The notes beneath the pieces are model-generated. The model made no database searches. It saw nothing but the letters and a program-made list of their open reading frames with translations, and was not told the origin of the DNA. From the NCBI RefSeq assembly GCF_001905735.1, contig NZ_LISW01000007.1:209600-273599 (forward strand): a DNA stretch of 64,000 nucleotides, given 5' to 3'. Position 1 is the stretch's first letter; each line of letters starts with the position of its first letter. Shown piece by piece: positions 40,223 to 49,169 of this stretch. Made by a program: the position numbers and the translations under genes. The DNA comes from Streptomyces sp. CB01249 (GTDB taxonomy: Bacteria > Actinomycetota > Actinomycetes > Streptomycetales > Streptomycetaceae).

Positions 40223-41353
40223 TCACTCATTGGCCGCGCGGGGGCGGTCGCCGTCCTCGTACTGGTCGAAGAGCGGGGTGCGGCCCCGGTCGCGGGAGCG
40301 GCGGGACTGCGGGGAGCGCTGGCGCGGCGCCGGGTCCACCGGGGGTGCCGCGGGGTCCGGCTGCGCGGGCTCGGCGGTGCTGGAGCGGGCCGCGCTCCAG
40401 GTCTCCGGGTTGCCGACCTCGACCCCGCCCGTGGCGCGCGGGGCGACCGGAGCGGTGACATAGGTGGGCAGGGGCACCGGGACCGGCTCCCAGCTGTCGC
40501 CCTGGACCCGGCCGCGCTCGCGCTGCTGGTCCACCCACTCCGCGTGGTCCGTCTGCTCGACCAGGGCGCGGCGCCCGGCCTCCTGCGGGGAGACCGTGGG
40601 CGTCGGCTCGGGGGCCGGGTGGCGCGGCTCGGAGTCCTCGTCGGCCTCGGCCGACGCCGTGGTCGCGGGCTGGTGGCGGCGGGGGCGGTTCTCGCGGAGC
40701 CGCTGGGCCGCCACCTCGGCGCGCCGCTGGTCCATGGTGAAGGCGAACCGCCGCCGCTCGTGCGACCTCAGGTGCGCGATGTACGCGCTGAGGAGCACGG
40801 CCGGGACCGCGGGCGCCCACAGGAAGCGGAGCCCGCCGACCGCCGCGACGATCGCGCCGAGCGTGAAGGCGAGGAAGAGGATCACGGTGGTGCGCCGACG
40901 GCGCGCGAGGACCTGGAGGCGCTGTGCGCGCCGGGCGCGTTCCGCGTCGATGCCGCCGGGGCGCGCGCGCCGGGCGGGGGCGGGGACGGGGGCGGCGGGC
41001 TCGGCGCCACGCCGCTTGCGGGGGGCGCGCTCCGGCGTACCGGCCGGTTCGTGCATCCGGGCCTCGGTGTGCGCCGGGGGCGCGGCGAAGGCCCGGACGT
41101 CGACGGAGTCCATTCGGTCCGTGCCCGCGTCCGGGTCGGCGTCGGGTGCCGCCTCGTCCTCGGTGCGCTCCTGCAGCCCCTTGGCATACCGGCGCTCCAT
41201 CGCCGCCCGGCCGGAAAGCAGCCGGATGGCGGTGCTGAAGCGCTCCGTCGGACGCTCTTCGTTCAGCTCGTCCTGCCTGCGGAGCCACATCGGCACCAAG
41301 TAGGCGGCCCAGGCCCCGACAATGACTGCGTAGATGAGGCCGCTGCTGCTCAC
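40223..41353 (-). CDS. sepX: Divisome protein SepX/GlpR
   Basis: A 376-residue Actinobacteria-specific membrane protein. The N-terminus MSSSGLIYAVIVGAWAAYLVPMW is one helix followed by a basic, charged stretch (LRRQDELNEERPTERFSTAIRLLSGR). A second pair of helices is seen at about 155-195 (TTVILFLAFTLGAIVAAVGGLRFLWAPAV). The C-terminal half is a disordered, Pro/Glu/Arg-rich tail. In Streptomyces SepX supports both cross-walls and sporulation septa; in corynebacteria its counterpart GlpR binds the MoeA-like protein Glp. The same cluster here carries a MoeA-like gene and galU, the expected company. The start is GTG, apparently leaderless. Confidence 0.88.
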   Translation of the reverse strand: MSSSGLIYAVIVGAWAAYLVPMWLRRQDELNEERPTERFSTAIRLLSGRAAMERRYAKGLQERTEDEAAPDADPDAGTDRMDSVDVRAFAAPPAHTEARMHEPAGTPERAPRKRRGAEPAAPVPAPARRARPGGIDAERARRAQRLQVLARRRRTTVILFLAFTLGAIVAAVGGLRFLWAPAVPAVLLSAYIAHLRSHERRRFAFTMDQRRAEVAAQRLRENRPRRHQPATTASAEADEDSEPRHPAPEPTPTVSPQEAGRRALVEQTDHAEWVDQQRERGRVQGDSWEPVPVPLPTYVTAPVAPRATGGVEVGNPETWSAARSSTAEPAQPDPAAPPVDPAPRQRSPQSRRSRDRGRTPLFDQYEDGDRPRAANE

Positions 41354-41360
41354 ATCTCAC

Positions 41361-41409
41361 ACCGTAGAGGGGTTTGCGCGGAGGGATCCGCCAATTGGCG
41401 CGGTGTGTC
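41361..41409 (-). promoter_or_regulatory. Putative sepX promoter with palindrome and WhiA-like GACAC
   Basis: On the minus strand TACGGT (41366-41361) ends 7 bases before the sepX GTG. The 12-bp palindrome CGCCAATTGGCG (41389-41400) touches the -35 position, and GACAC (41409-41405), the WhiA core motif, lies just upstream. I recall sepX as a WhiA/WhiB-linked gene. A 5-mer alone is weak evidence. Confidence 0.45.
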
Positions 41410-41488
41410 GCACGATCCGGCCGATATCGCGGACTTTTTTATGAGGGCGCGCATCAGCCGATCGAGAGTAATTCGAACAAACTTTTTA

Positions 41489-42112
41489 TTACGTGGGAGA
41501 CTCCGGCTGATCCGTACGGGGAACCGGCCGCGAGCGGTGCCATCTCCGCAGCAGCCCGTCCGGCACTTCCTCCGCCGTGAGCGCGTAGATGAGGTGGTCG
41601 CGCCACGCCCCGTCGATGTGCAGATAACGCGGGCGCAGCCCCTCCTCGCGGAATCCGAGTTTCTCCACGACGCGACGGCTCGGCCCGTTCTCCGGCCGAA
41701 TGCACACCTCGATGCGATGGAGCCCCACCACCTGGAAGCAGTGGTCGACGGCGAGCGCGACGGCGGTCGGCATCACCCCGCGCCCGGCCACCTCGCGGTC
41801 CACCCAGTAGCCGACGTGCCCCGAGCACATCGAGCCCCAGGTGATCCCGGCGACGGTCAGCTGCCCGACCAGCCGGCCCCGGTACTCGATGGCGAACGGC
41901 AGCATCCGGCCCGCGTTCGCCTCGGAGCGCAGATGGCGGATCATCTGGCGGTACGTGGGCCGCTGGGCGACCGGTCCGCCGGGCGCGGGCGGCGGGACCG
42001 TCGCCTCCCAGGGGCGCAGCCAGTCCCGGTTGCGCCGGTTGACCTCGCGCCAGTCCCGCTGGTCGCGCAGCTTGATGGGCCGGAGGGCGACATCACCGTC
42101 CGCCAGGATCAC
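41489..42112 (-). CDS. GNAT family N-acetyltransferase (RimJ/RimL type)
   Basis: A 207-residue acetyltransferase. DVALRPIKLRDQRDWREVNRRNRDWLRPWEAT (about 7-38) is the typical RimJ/RimL start. The acetyl-CoA motif is GYWVDREVAGRGVMPTAVALAVDHCF (about 101-126), followed by the GLHRIEVCIRPENGPSRRVVEKLGF motif common to ribosomal-protein acetyltransferases. It lies between mogA and sepX in the conserved cluster, 17 bases after mogA. The GTG at 42112 is the only reasonable start but has no good ribosome binding site. The substrate is unknown. Confidence 0.9.
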   Translation of the reverse strand: MILADGDVALRPIKLRDQRDWREVNRRNRDWLRPWEATVPPPAPGGPVAQRPTYRQMIRHLRSEANAGRMLPFAIEYRGRLVGQLTVAGITWGSMCSGHVGYWVDREVAGRGVMPTAVALAVDHCFQVVGLHRIEVCIRPENGPSRRVVEKLGFREEGLRPRYLHIDGAWRDHLIYALTAEEVPDGLLRRWHRSRPVPRTDQPESPT

Positions 42113-42129
42113 CGGCCAGGTCGCGACGT

Positions 42130-42645
42130 TCAGCTCGGGCTCCCGGGTCGGGGGTGGTCGCCACCGCGCAGCTGGTCCACGGCGTGCACCAGGAGCCGTC
42201 CGAGGACGGCGAGCCCGTCGCGCACCCCGCCGGTCGAGCCCGGGAGGTTGACGATCAGGGTGCGGCCGGCCACGCCCGCCAGACCGCGCGAGAGCGCGGC
42301 GGTGGGGACCTTGTCGCGGCCCTCGGCCCGGATCGCCTCGGGGATGCCGGGCACCTCGTGGTCCAGGACGCGGCGGGTGGCCTCGGGGGTGCGGTCGGTG
42401 GGCGAGATGCCCGTACCGCCGGTGGTGACGACCACGTCGTACGCGGATGCCACCGCGGTCCGCAGCGCCTGCTCGACCGGGTCGCCGTCGGGCACGACCT
42501 GCGGGCCGTCGACGGTGAAGCCGAGCCCCGTCAGCGCCTCGGCGATCAGCGGCCCGCCCCTGTCCGCGTAGACCCCGGCGGACGCGCGGTTCGACGCGGT
42601 GACGACAAGGGCGCGGTACGGGGCCGGGGCGTCGGCGGCGCTCAC
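42130..42645 (-). CDS. mogA: Molybdopterin adenylyltransferase-type protein (MogA/MoaB)
   Basis: A 171-residue protein of the MoaB/Mog family, which adenylates molybdopterin before molybdenum insertion. The start reads ALVVTASNRASAGVYADRGGPLI. The motif VVVTTGGTGISPTDRTPEA (about 72-90) and GRTLIVNLPGSTGGVRDGLAVL near the end are diagnostic. Its ATG overlaps the moaC stop (ATGA). Presence of this gene with moaC and the MoeA-like gene also serves the molybdopterin oxidoreductase encoded at 56.7-59 kb. Confidence 0.93.
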   Translation of the reverse strand: MSAADAPAPYRALVVTASNRASAGVYADRGGPLIAEALTGLGFTVDGPQVVPDGDPVEQALRTAVASAYDVVVTTGGTGISPTDRTPEATRRVLDHEVPGIPEAIRAEGRDKVPTAALSRGLAGVAGRTLIVNLPGSTGGVRDGLAVLGRLLVHAVDQLRGGDHPRPGSPS

Positions 42646-43142
42646 GCGTCGTTCCCGGGGGCCTCGGCGCGTACGTAGTCGCCGGACTTGCCGCCCGACT
42701 TCGCCTCGACCCGGATGTCCGTGATGACCGCGGCCTTGTCGACCGCCTTGACCATGTCCACGACGGTGAGCGCGGCCACCGACACCGCGGTCAGGGCCTC
42801 CATCTCGACGCCCGTGCGGTCGGTGGTCTTCACCGTGGCGGTGATCTCCACCGCGTCGTCGGCCACGCTCAGCTCGACGCCGACGCCGGAGACGGCCAGC
42901 GGGTGGCAGAGGGGGATCAGGTCCGGGGTGCGCTTGGCGCCCATGATCCCGGCGATCCGGGCGGTGGCGAGGGCGTCGCCCTTGGGGACGCCCTCGCCCC
43001 GGAGCAGTTCGACCACACGCGGCGACACGAGGACCCGGCCGCTGGCCCGGGCGACGCGCGCGGTGACGTCCTTCCCGGAGACGTCGACCATGCGGGCGGC
43101 CCCCGCCTCGTCGATGTGCGTCAGCCTGTTCTGCGTACTCAA
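42642..43142 (-). CDS. moaC: Cyclic pyranopterin monophosphate synthase MoaC
   Basis: A 166-residue enzyme for the second half of step one in molybdenum cofactor synthesis. The signatures LTHIDEAGAARMVDVSGKDVTARVA (start), KRTPDLIPLCHPL (about 80-92) with the catalytic His, and GVEMEALTAVSVAALTVVDMVKA with the catalytic acid/Lys region are intact. The TTG at 43142 is the likely start (GGAG 8 bases upstream), since no ATG or GTG upstream gives the full N-terminus. It is coupled to mogA by an ATGA overlap. Confidence 0.94.
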   Translation of the reverse strand: MSTQNRLTHIDEAGAARMVDVSGKDVTARVARASGRVLVSPRVVELLRGEGVPKGDALATARIAGIMGAKRTPDLIPLCHPLAVSGVGVELSVADDAVEITATVKTTDRTGVEMEALTAVSVAALTVVDMVKAVDKAAVITDIRVEAKSGGKSGDYVRAEAPGNDA

Positions 43143-43263
43143 CTCACTCCGCCTAGCGGTAGGGCGCCGGATTCCCCGGGCCGCACCGGGGCGCGGGTCC
43201 GGGGGCCGGGGGGTGTCCCCCGGACGGCACAGCGCCAGATACCGTACCGCCACCGGGGCGCGG

Positions 43264-44574
43264 TCAGCGGAGCAGGATCACCTCGGTGTCGGAGCCGGGT
43301 TCGGCGGAGGTGACGTCCTCGCGGAGCACGATCAGGGCGTCGGCCTGGGCGAGCGCGGCGATCAGATGCGAGCCGGAGCCGCCGACGGGCGTGACGGTGC
43401 CCGCCTCGGCGTCGTACGTCCCCCGCAGGAACTGGCGCTTCCCGGCGGGCGAGGACAGGGCCTTGTCCGCGACGAGCACGGCCTTCACCGTCGGGCGGTC
43501 GGCCGCGGGCAGGCCCATCAGGGTGCGGATCGCGGGGCGGACGAACAGCTCGAAGGAGACGTAGCTGGAGACCGGGTTCCCGGGGAGGGCGAGCAGCGGG
43601 GTGTGGTCGGGGCCGATGGAGCCGAAGCCCTGCGGCTTGCCCGGCTGCATGGCGAGCTTCCGGAAGTCCACGCCGCCGCCGGGCTCGTCCTCGTCACCGA
43701 CGGAGGACAGGGCCTCCTTCACCACGTCGTACGCGCCGACGCTGACGCCGCCCGTGGTGACGAGGAGGTCGGCGCGGATGAGCTGGTCCTCGATGGTGGC
43801 GCGCAAGGTCTCGGCGTCGTCGGCGACGGCACCGACGCGGTAGGCGATGGCCCCGGCGTCCCGGGCGGCGGCGGTGAGGGCGAAGCTGTTGGAGTCGTAG
43901 ATCTGCCCGCCGGTCAGCTCGCCGCCGGGCTGCACGAGTTCGCTGCCGGTGGACAGGACGACGACGCGGGGGCGGGGCCGCACCTTGACGGTGGAGCGGC
44001 CGATCGCGGCGAGCAGGCCGATCTGGGGCGGTCCGATCACCGTGCCCGCCTTGAGCGCGAGGTCGCCGGGGCGCACATCGCTGCCCCGCTCCCGGACGTG
44101 GGCGCGGGCCTCGGCGGGGCGGTGGACGCGGACCTCTCCCCCGGCGCCCTCCGGGGCGTCGCTGTGGGCGCGCATCGTGGTGGCGGGGCCCTCGCCCGTA
44201 CCGCCGTCGGTCCACTCGACGGGGACGACGGCCTCGGCGCCCTCGGGGAGCGGGGCGCCGGTCATGATGCGGGCGGCCTCGCCCGCGCCGACGCGGCGGC
44301 CGGGGCCGAGGCCGTCGTCGCCGGCCGCGACGTCACCGATGACGGTGAGGACGGCCGGGAACTCCTCGGTGGCGCCCTCGACATCGGCGACGCGGACCGC
44401 GTAACCGTCCATCGAGCTGTTGTCGAAGGGCGGCAGCGCGACCTCCACCACGACGTCCTCGACCAGGACGCAGCCCTGGGCCTCGGGCAGTTGCAGCTCG
44501 ATGGGTTCGAGCGGCTTCACCGCGGCGAGGATGTCTTCCAGGTGCTCGTCCACCGACCAGATCGTGCTGCTCAA
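43264..44574 (-). CDS. glp: MoeA-like molybdotransferase, probable divisome partner Glp
   Basis: A 436-residue gephyrin-like protein with MoeA domains in order: domain N (SVDEHLEDILAAVKPLEPIELQL start; LPPFDNSSMDGYAV), the beta-rich domain II, the MPT-binding domain with LLVTTGGVSVGAYDVVKEAL (about 260-280) and PGNPVSSYVSFELFVRP, and the C-terminal beta domain. Homologues insert molybdenum into molybdopterin. In corynebacteria the copy in a sepX/galU cluster, Glp, acts in cytokinesis. The TTG at 44574 starts 4 bases after galU, with GGAG about 10 bases upstream. Which role applies cannot be told from sequence alone. Confidence 0.9.
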   Translation of the reverse strand: MSSTIWSVDEHLEDILAAVKPLEPIELQLPEAQGCVLVEDVVVEVALPPFDNSSMDGYAVRVADVEGATEEFPAVLTVIGDVAAGDDGLGPGRRVGAGEAARIMTGAPLPEGAEAVVPVEWTDGGTGEGPATTMRAHSDAPEGAGGEVRVHRPAEARAHVRERGSDVRPGDLALKAGTVIGPPQIGLLAAIGRSTVKVRPRPRVVVLSTGSELVQPGGELTGGQIYDSNSFALTAAARDAGAIAYRVGAVADDAETLRATIEDQLIRADLLVTTGGVSVGAYDVVKEALSSVGDEDEPGGGVDFRKLAMQPGKPQGFGSIGPDHTPLLALPGNPVSSYVSFELFVRPAIRTLMGLPAADRPTVKAVLVADKALSSPAGKRQFLRGTYDAEAGTVTPVGGSGSHLIAALAQADALIVLREDVTSAEPGSDTEVILLR

Positions 44575-44578
44575 CGTG

Positions 44579-45481
44579 CTACATCTCCTCGGTGACGTAC
44601 CGGCGGAGCCAACTGCGGAACTCCGGCCCCAGATCATCACGTTCGCACGCGAGTCTGACAATGGCACGCAGATAGTCGCTGCGGTCGCCGGTGTCGTAGC
44701 GGCGGCCCTTGAAGACGACGCCGTGCACGGGTCCGCCCGCCTTCTCGTCCTCGGCGAGCAGTTGCAGGGCGTCGGTCAGCTGGATCTCGTTGCCCCGGCC
44801 CGGCTCGGTCCGGCGCAGTATTTCGAACACCGCGGGGTCCAGGACGTAGCGGCCGATGATCGCGAGGTTGCTGGGCGCTTCGGCGGGTTCCGGCTTCTCG
44901 ACCAGGCCGGTGACGCGTACGACGTCCGGCTCGGCGGTGGCCTCCACGGCCGCGCAGCCGTACTGGTGGATCATCGCGGGCGGGACCTCCATGAGCGCGA
45001 TGACGCTGCCGCCCTCGCGCTCCTGGATCTCGGTCATCCGGCTCAGCAGCGGGTCCCGGGGGTCGATGAGGTCGTCACCCAGAAGCACCGCGAACGGCTC
45101 GTCGCCGACGTGCGGGGCGGCGCACAGGACGGCGTGACCCAGACCCCGGGGGTCGCCCTGGCGGACGTAGTGCATGGTGGCGAGGTCGGTGGACTCGCGG
45201 ACCTTGCGCAGCCGGTCGGCGTCGCCCTTGCGGGTCAGGGCGCCCTCCAGCTCGTAGTTCCGGTCGAAGTGGTCCTCCAGGGGACGCTTGTTGCGGCCGG
45301 TGACCATGAGGACGTCGTGCAGTCCGGCGGCCACCGCTTCCTCGACGACGTACTGGATGGCAGGCTTGTCGACAACAGGCAGCATCTCCTTGGGAGTGGC
45401 CTTGGTGGCCGGAAGGAAGCGGGTCCCGAGGCCCGCCGCCGGGATGACGGCCTTGCTGATCCTGGGGTTCGACTGGGTCAT
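44579..45481 (-). CDS. galU: UTP-glucose-1-phosphate uridylyltransferase
   Basis: A 300-residue nucleotidyltransferase that makes UDP-glucose. The N-terminal AVIPAAGLGTRFLPATKATPKEMLPVVDKPAIQYVVEEAV is the textbook GalU start. VLLGDDLID (about 132), EKPEPAEAPSNLAIIGRYVL and VVFKGRRYDTGDRSDYLRA follow in order. It is the first gene of the leftward cluster. The minus-strand hexamer TAAGGT lies 7 bases before the ATG, suggesting a leaderless transcript. It supplies UDP-glucose for cell envelope and trehalose synthesis. Confidence 0.95.
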   Translation of the reverse strand: MTQSNPRISKAVIPAAGLGTRFLPATKATPKEMLPVVDKPAIQYVVEEAVAAGLHDVLMVTGRNKRPLEDHFDRNYELEGALTRKGDADRLRKVRESTDLATMHYVRQGDPRGLGHAVLCAAPHVGDEPFAVLLGDDLIDPRDPLLSRMTEIQEREGGSVIALMEVPPAMIHQYGCAAVEATAEPDVVRVTGLVEKPEPAEAPSNLAIIGRYVLDPAVFEILRRTEPGRGNEIQLTDALQLLAEDEKAGGPVHGVVFKGRRYDTGDRSDYLRAIVRLACERDDLGPEFRSWLRRYVTEEM

Positions 45482-45488
45482 GCGCTGA

Positions 45489-45494
45489 ACCTTA
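45489..45494 (-). promoter_or_regulatory. Probable -10 element for galU
   Basis: TAAGGT on the minus strand ends 7 bases before the ATG at 45481. Confidence 0.5.
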
Positions 45495-45587
45495 ACGGGG
45501 CCACATGGGCGGAAGATGAGGCTCCGGTTAACTTTGTCCTCATATAGCCCTGTCCGAGAGGCCGGTGGGTGCCCGTTGAACACCGAC

Positions 45588-46172
45588 ATGTCCGCAAAGG
45601 CCGTACTGCGGCGTGAACTGCTGGCCGCGCGCCGCCTCCTGACGGATCAGGACGCGGAACGGGCCGCCTCCATTCTCGCCCGCCACGCGCTCGCACTGCC
45701 GGAGCTGAGCGGAGCCCGTACCGTCGCCGCGTACGTCTCGGTGGGACGCGAACCGGGCACCCGCGCCCTGCTGGACGCGCTGCGCGCGCGGGGCGTACGG
45801 GTGCTGCTGCCGGTGCTCCTCGCCGACAACGACCTGGACTGGGCGGCGTACGAGGGCGCGGAAGCGCTCGCGAAGGCGGGGCGCGGGCTGCTGGAGCCGA
45901 CCGGCGAGCGGCTGGGCCCCGATGCCGTCCTGGAGGCGGACGCGGTGCTGCTGCCGGGCCTCGCGGTGGACGCGCGCGGCATGCGCCTGGGGCGCGGCGG
46001 CGGCAGCTACGACCGGGTGCTGGCCCGCCTGACGGCCGCCGGGACCGCACCCGCGCTCATCGTCCTGCTGTACGCGAACGAGGTGACCGCACACGTCCCG
46101 GCGGAGCCGCACGACTTCCCCGTCGACGCGGTGGTCACACCGGAAGGCCCCCGGCGCTTCGGCGTGAGCTGA
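45588..46172 (+). CDS. 5-formyltetrahydrofolate cyclo-ligase
   Basis: A 194-residue enzyme that converts 5-formyl-THF to methenyl-THF with ATP. The start KAVLRRELLAARRLLTDQD, the central GRGLLEPTGERLGPDAVLEADAVLLPGLAVDARGMRLGRGGGSYDRVLA (G-rich ATP site, about 110-155) and the end VTAHVPAEPHDFPVDAVVTPEG are diagnostic. The ATG at 45588 was chosen; an in-frame TTG at 45576 is an alternative. A -10-like TATAGC lies at 45543-45548. It is divergent from galU. Confidence 0.94.
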   Translation: MSAKAVLRRELLAARRLLTDQDAERAASILARHALALPELSGARTVAAYVSVGREPGTRALLDALRARGVRVLLPVLLADNDLDWAAYEGAEALAKAGRGLLEPTGERLGPDAVLEADAVLLPGLAVDARGMRLGRGGGSYDRVLARLTAAGTAPALIVLLYANEVTAHVPAEPHDFPVDAVVTPEGPRRFGVS

Positions 46173-46200
46173 AGCATCGGGGGCCTTGAGGGGCGCGCGC

Positions 46201-48954
46201 CTACGGTTTCAGGGTCAGCGTGTCCGTCGTCGTCCCGGCCACGGCGTTCGTGCCGTAGGCCCAGGGCAGCAGTTCACCGTTGACCCACTTGTCGGTCTGG
46301 TCGGTGTAGTGCGCGCTGAACGCGTGCCCGGAGGCGCCGGTGAGGTTGATCCAGCGGGACTTGTCCCAGTCGGCCACGTTGACGACCATCCGCATCGACG
46401 GCACCCAGACCACCCCGTAGCCGCCGGCCGCGTTCCAGCCGGTGGCGTCCACCGCGGCCTCGCCGCCGCCGAGGTTCCAGGGGCCCCGGTTCAGGACCCG
46501 CTGGAGGAGTCCGGGGCCCTCGGTGCCCAGGGTCTGGTTCTTCAGGGTCAGCTGGTGGAGCCGGCCCCAGTTCCAGGTGGTGATGTCCTTGCCCAGCTTG
46601 GCCGTCAGCTCCCAGCGCGCGTCCTCCATGGCGCGGGCGAACAGCTGGTCGCGGGTCTCGGTCGCGTCGTCCTTGCGGCTCCTGGGCGACTTCCACCACT
46701 TGCTGTCCGGCTTGTCCATGAGGTTGGCGACGACCTGGTACCAACGGTCACCGCCGTCCGGCTGCGCGGAGTCCGGGGAGCGCTGACCGCACTCGCGTAC
46801 CAGCCGGTCCTGCTCGTCGGCCGGGCCCGAGTTCTTCGCCGGGGGCACGTTCAGGCACTCGCCCTCGACGCGCATCTCCTTGGGCAGCTTGTCGCCGAAG
46901 GCGAGCTTGAGGATGTTGCGCCAGACGCCGTTGAAGTACGCGGCGGCGGCCGAGTCGGCCTCCTGGGTGTAGTCCCAGCCCTCCAGCAGCTTCTGCGCCT
47001 GGCGGACGTCCTTGTCGGAGATGTTGATCTTCAGCAGTTCGGGCACCAACAGCGCGGCGATCTCGCTGGTGTTGTCCATCTGCATCTTCTGCATGTCTTC
47101 GGTCGAGATCTTGCCGCCGCCCTTGATCTTCGACTGGATGAGGTCGTTGATCCGCTGGCTGCGGCTGCCGTAGCCCCAGTCCTTGGTGAGCAGGTACGGG
47201 TACTTGTCCTCGTCGATCACGGCCTGGTTGGCGGTGACGATGTAGCCGCGCTTCGGGTTGTACTCGTAGGGCAGCTCGTCGAACGGGATCGGGTCCTTCT
47301 TCCAGCCGTACGCCGAGGTCCAGCCAGGGCTGGGCGTGGTGCCGTCGCCCTGCTTGCGCTGCGGGATCTTGCCGGGCGCCTGGTAGCCGATGTTGCCCTT
47401 GGTGTCGGCGTAGATGAGGTTCTGCGACGGAACCTCGAAGTGCTCGGACGCCTTGCGGAAGCTGGTGAAGTCGTTGGCCCGGTTCAGCTCGAAGACGGCG
47501 TCCATGGAGTGGCCGGGCTCCAGCGCGGTCCACTTCAGGGCGACGGCGTAACCGTCGGCGCGGTCCGGCGCCGAGTTGGTGACGGGAGCCTTCTGGCCGA
47601 CCTTCTCCAGCTCGCTGCTGCGGTCGGAGACCAGCGGGCCGTTGTTGGTCTCGCGGACCGTGATGTGCCGGTCCTTGCCGCCCGCGACCTTGATGGTCTC
47701 CTCGCGGGTGGTGAAGGGCTTGGTCTTGCCGTCGTACAGGTAGCCGTCGGAGGTGACCTTCTCCAGGAAGAGGTCGGTGACGTCGGCGCCGAGGTTGGTG
47801 AAGCCCCAGGCGATGTCCTGGTTGTGGCCGATGATCACCCCGGGCATGCCGGAGAAGGTGTATCCGGCGGTGTCGTACTTGCAGGTTTCGGAGACCTGCC
47901 GGCAGTGAAGGCCCATCTGGTACCAGAGGGACGGCAGCATCGGCGCGAGGTGCGGGTCGTTGGCGAGCAGCGGCTTGTTGGTCGTCGTGTACTGCCCGGA
48001 GACCACCCAGGAGTTCGAGCCGATGCCGGTGCCGTTCGGGCCGAGCAGCGCGGGGATCTCGTCCAGGGTGTCGGAGAGCGCGCCGAGCTGCGTGTTCAGG
48101 CCCTGGGTCGCGTCCGCCACGGTGTTCGCGCCGCTCGCGCCGGTGTCGGTCGCCTTCGGGTCGAACGTGCCGGTGACCGAGGAGATGGCGCCCTCGGTGA
48201 CGATCGGCTCGTGCTTGTCGTACGGGTAGTCGGGGTAGAGCTGCTTGATCTCGTCGGCGTCGAGCCGGCTCGTCATCAGCGAGCGGTCGATCTCGTCCTG
48301 CATGTTGCCGCGCAGGTCCCAGGCCATGGCCTTCAGCCAGGCGACCGAGTCGACCGGGGTCCACTCCGACGGCTTGTAGTCGTTGGTGAGGCCGAGGGCG
48401 GCGTACTCGACGGAGATGTCCTTGCCGTCGCGCCCCTTGAGGTAGGCGTTCACGCCGTCCGCGTACGCCTGGAGGTTCTTCTTGGTCTCGGCGGACAGGA
48501 CGGTGTCGTACTCCTCCTGCGCGACCTTGCGCCAGCCCAGGGTCCGCAGGAAGGAGTCCGTCTCGACCTGTCCGGAGCCGAACATCTCGGAGAGCCGGCC
48601 GGCCGTCAGGTGGCGGCGTACGTCCATCTCCCAGAAGCGGTCCTGCGCCTGTACGAAGCCCTGCGCGCGGAACAGGTCGGCGTCCGAGTCCGCGTAGATC
48701 TGCGGGATGCCGTATCCGTCGCGCTTGACGTCGACGTTGCCGGAGAGGCCGTCGATGTGGATGGTCCCGCTGGTCTGCGGGTAGGAGGCGCGCACGGTGG
48801 ATACGGACCAGTACGTTCCGTAACCGATGCCCGCGACGAGCGCCAGCACCAGGACGATCAAGAGCAGTCGGGCGCGGCGCCCCTTCTTCTTCTTGCGCGG
48901 CCCGCCACCGGCGGTACCGGTGGATCCGGAAGAGGCGGTTGTTGTGGCGGGCAT
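46201..48954 (-). CDS. Penicillin acylase family protein (Ntn hydrolase)
   Basis: A 917-residue exported amidohydrolase. A Lys/Arg-rich cytosolic start is followed by a signal-anchor helix (RLLLIVLVLALVAGIGYGTYW, about 30-50), so it faces outward. The alpha part has GYGIPQIYADSDADLFRAQGFVQAQDRFWEMD. The N-terminal nucleophile of the beta chain is Ser313 in GSNSWVVSG, where autocatalytic cleavage should occur. HLAPMLPSLWYQM and GHNQDIAWGFTN follow. Homologues hydrolyse beta-lactams, acyl-homoserine lactones or other N-acyl compounds. AAGGA lies about 6 bases before the ATG at 48954, preferred over an upstream Met at 49002. Confidence 0.93.
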   Translation of the reverse strand: MPATTTASSGSTGTAGGGPRKKKKGRRARLLLIVLVLALVAGIGYGTYWSVSTVRASYPQTSGTIHIDGLSGNVDVKRDGYGIPQIYADSDADLFRAQGFVQAQDRFWEMDVRRHLTAGRLSEMFGSGQVETDSFLRTLGWRKVAQEEYDTVLSAETKKNLQAYADGVNAYLKGRDGKDISVEYAALGLTNDYKPSEWTPVDSVAWLKAMAWDLRGNMQDEIDRSLMTSRLDADEIKQLYPDYPYDKHEPIVTEGAISSVTGTFDPKATDTGASGANTVADATQGLNTQLGALSDTLDEIPALLGPNGTGIGSNSWVVSGQYTTTNKPLLANDPHLAPMLPSLWYQMGLHCRQVSETCKYDTAGYTFSGMPGVIIGHNQDIAWGFTNLGADVTDLFLEKVTSDGYLYDGKTKPFTTREETIKVAGGKDRHITVRETNNGPLVSDRSSELEKVGQKAPVTNSAPDRADGYAVALKWTALEPGHSMDAVFELNRANDFTSFRKASEHFEVPSQNLIYADTKGNIGYQAPGKIPQRKQGDGTTPSPGWTSAYGWKKDPIPFDELPYEYNPKRGYIVTANQAVIDEDKYPYLLTKDWGYGSRSQRINDLIQSKIKGGGKISTEDMQKMQMDNTSEIAALLVPELLKINISDKDVRQAQKLLEGWDYTQEADSAAAAYFNGVWRNILKLAFGDKLPKEMRVEGECLNVPPAKNSGPADEQDRLVRECGQRSPDSAQPDGGDRWYQVVANLMDKPDSKWWKSPRSRKDDATETRDQLFARAMEDARWELTAKLGKDITTWNWGRLHQLTLKNQTLGTEGPGLLQRVLNRGPWNLGGGEAAVDATGWNAAGGYGVVWVPSMRMVVNVADWDKSRWINLTGASGHAFSAHYTDQTDKWVNGELLPWAYGTNAVAGTTTDTLTLKP

Positions 48955-49169
48955 CGCTGTCCTTCGAGGGCAGGGCGGTCCTGGGAGTGCAGGAGCAACC
49001 ATAGGCGCAGGGCGTCACCCACTCGGACGCGGTATCAGGATGGCTCGAATTGCGTAGCGATCGTACGAATACTCGAACGCATCAAGAAAGCGTTAAAGAT
49101 TAGGTAAGGTAACGAAGTACCGGCCGCCGGAAGACGATCCGGCAGGCGTACGCAGGGAAGGACCGGCCA

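Noticed and set aside
49105..49125. Iron-box-like TTAGGTAAGGTAAC upstream of the K+/H+ antiporter
   Set aside because: Only the left half resembles the DmdR/IdeR box; the right half is not symmetric, spacing is off by one base, and the gene has no iron connection.
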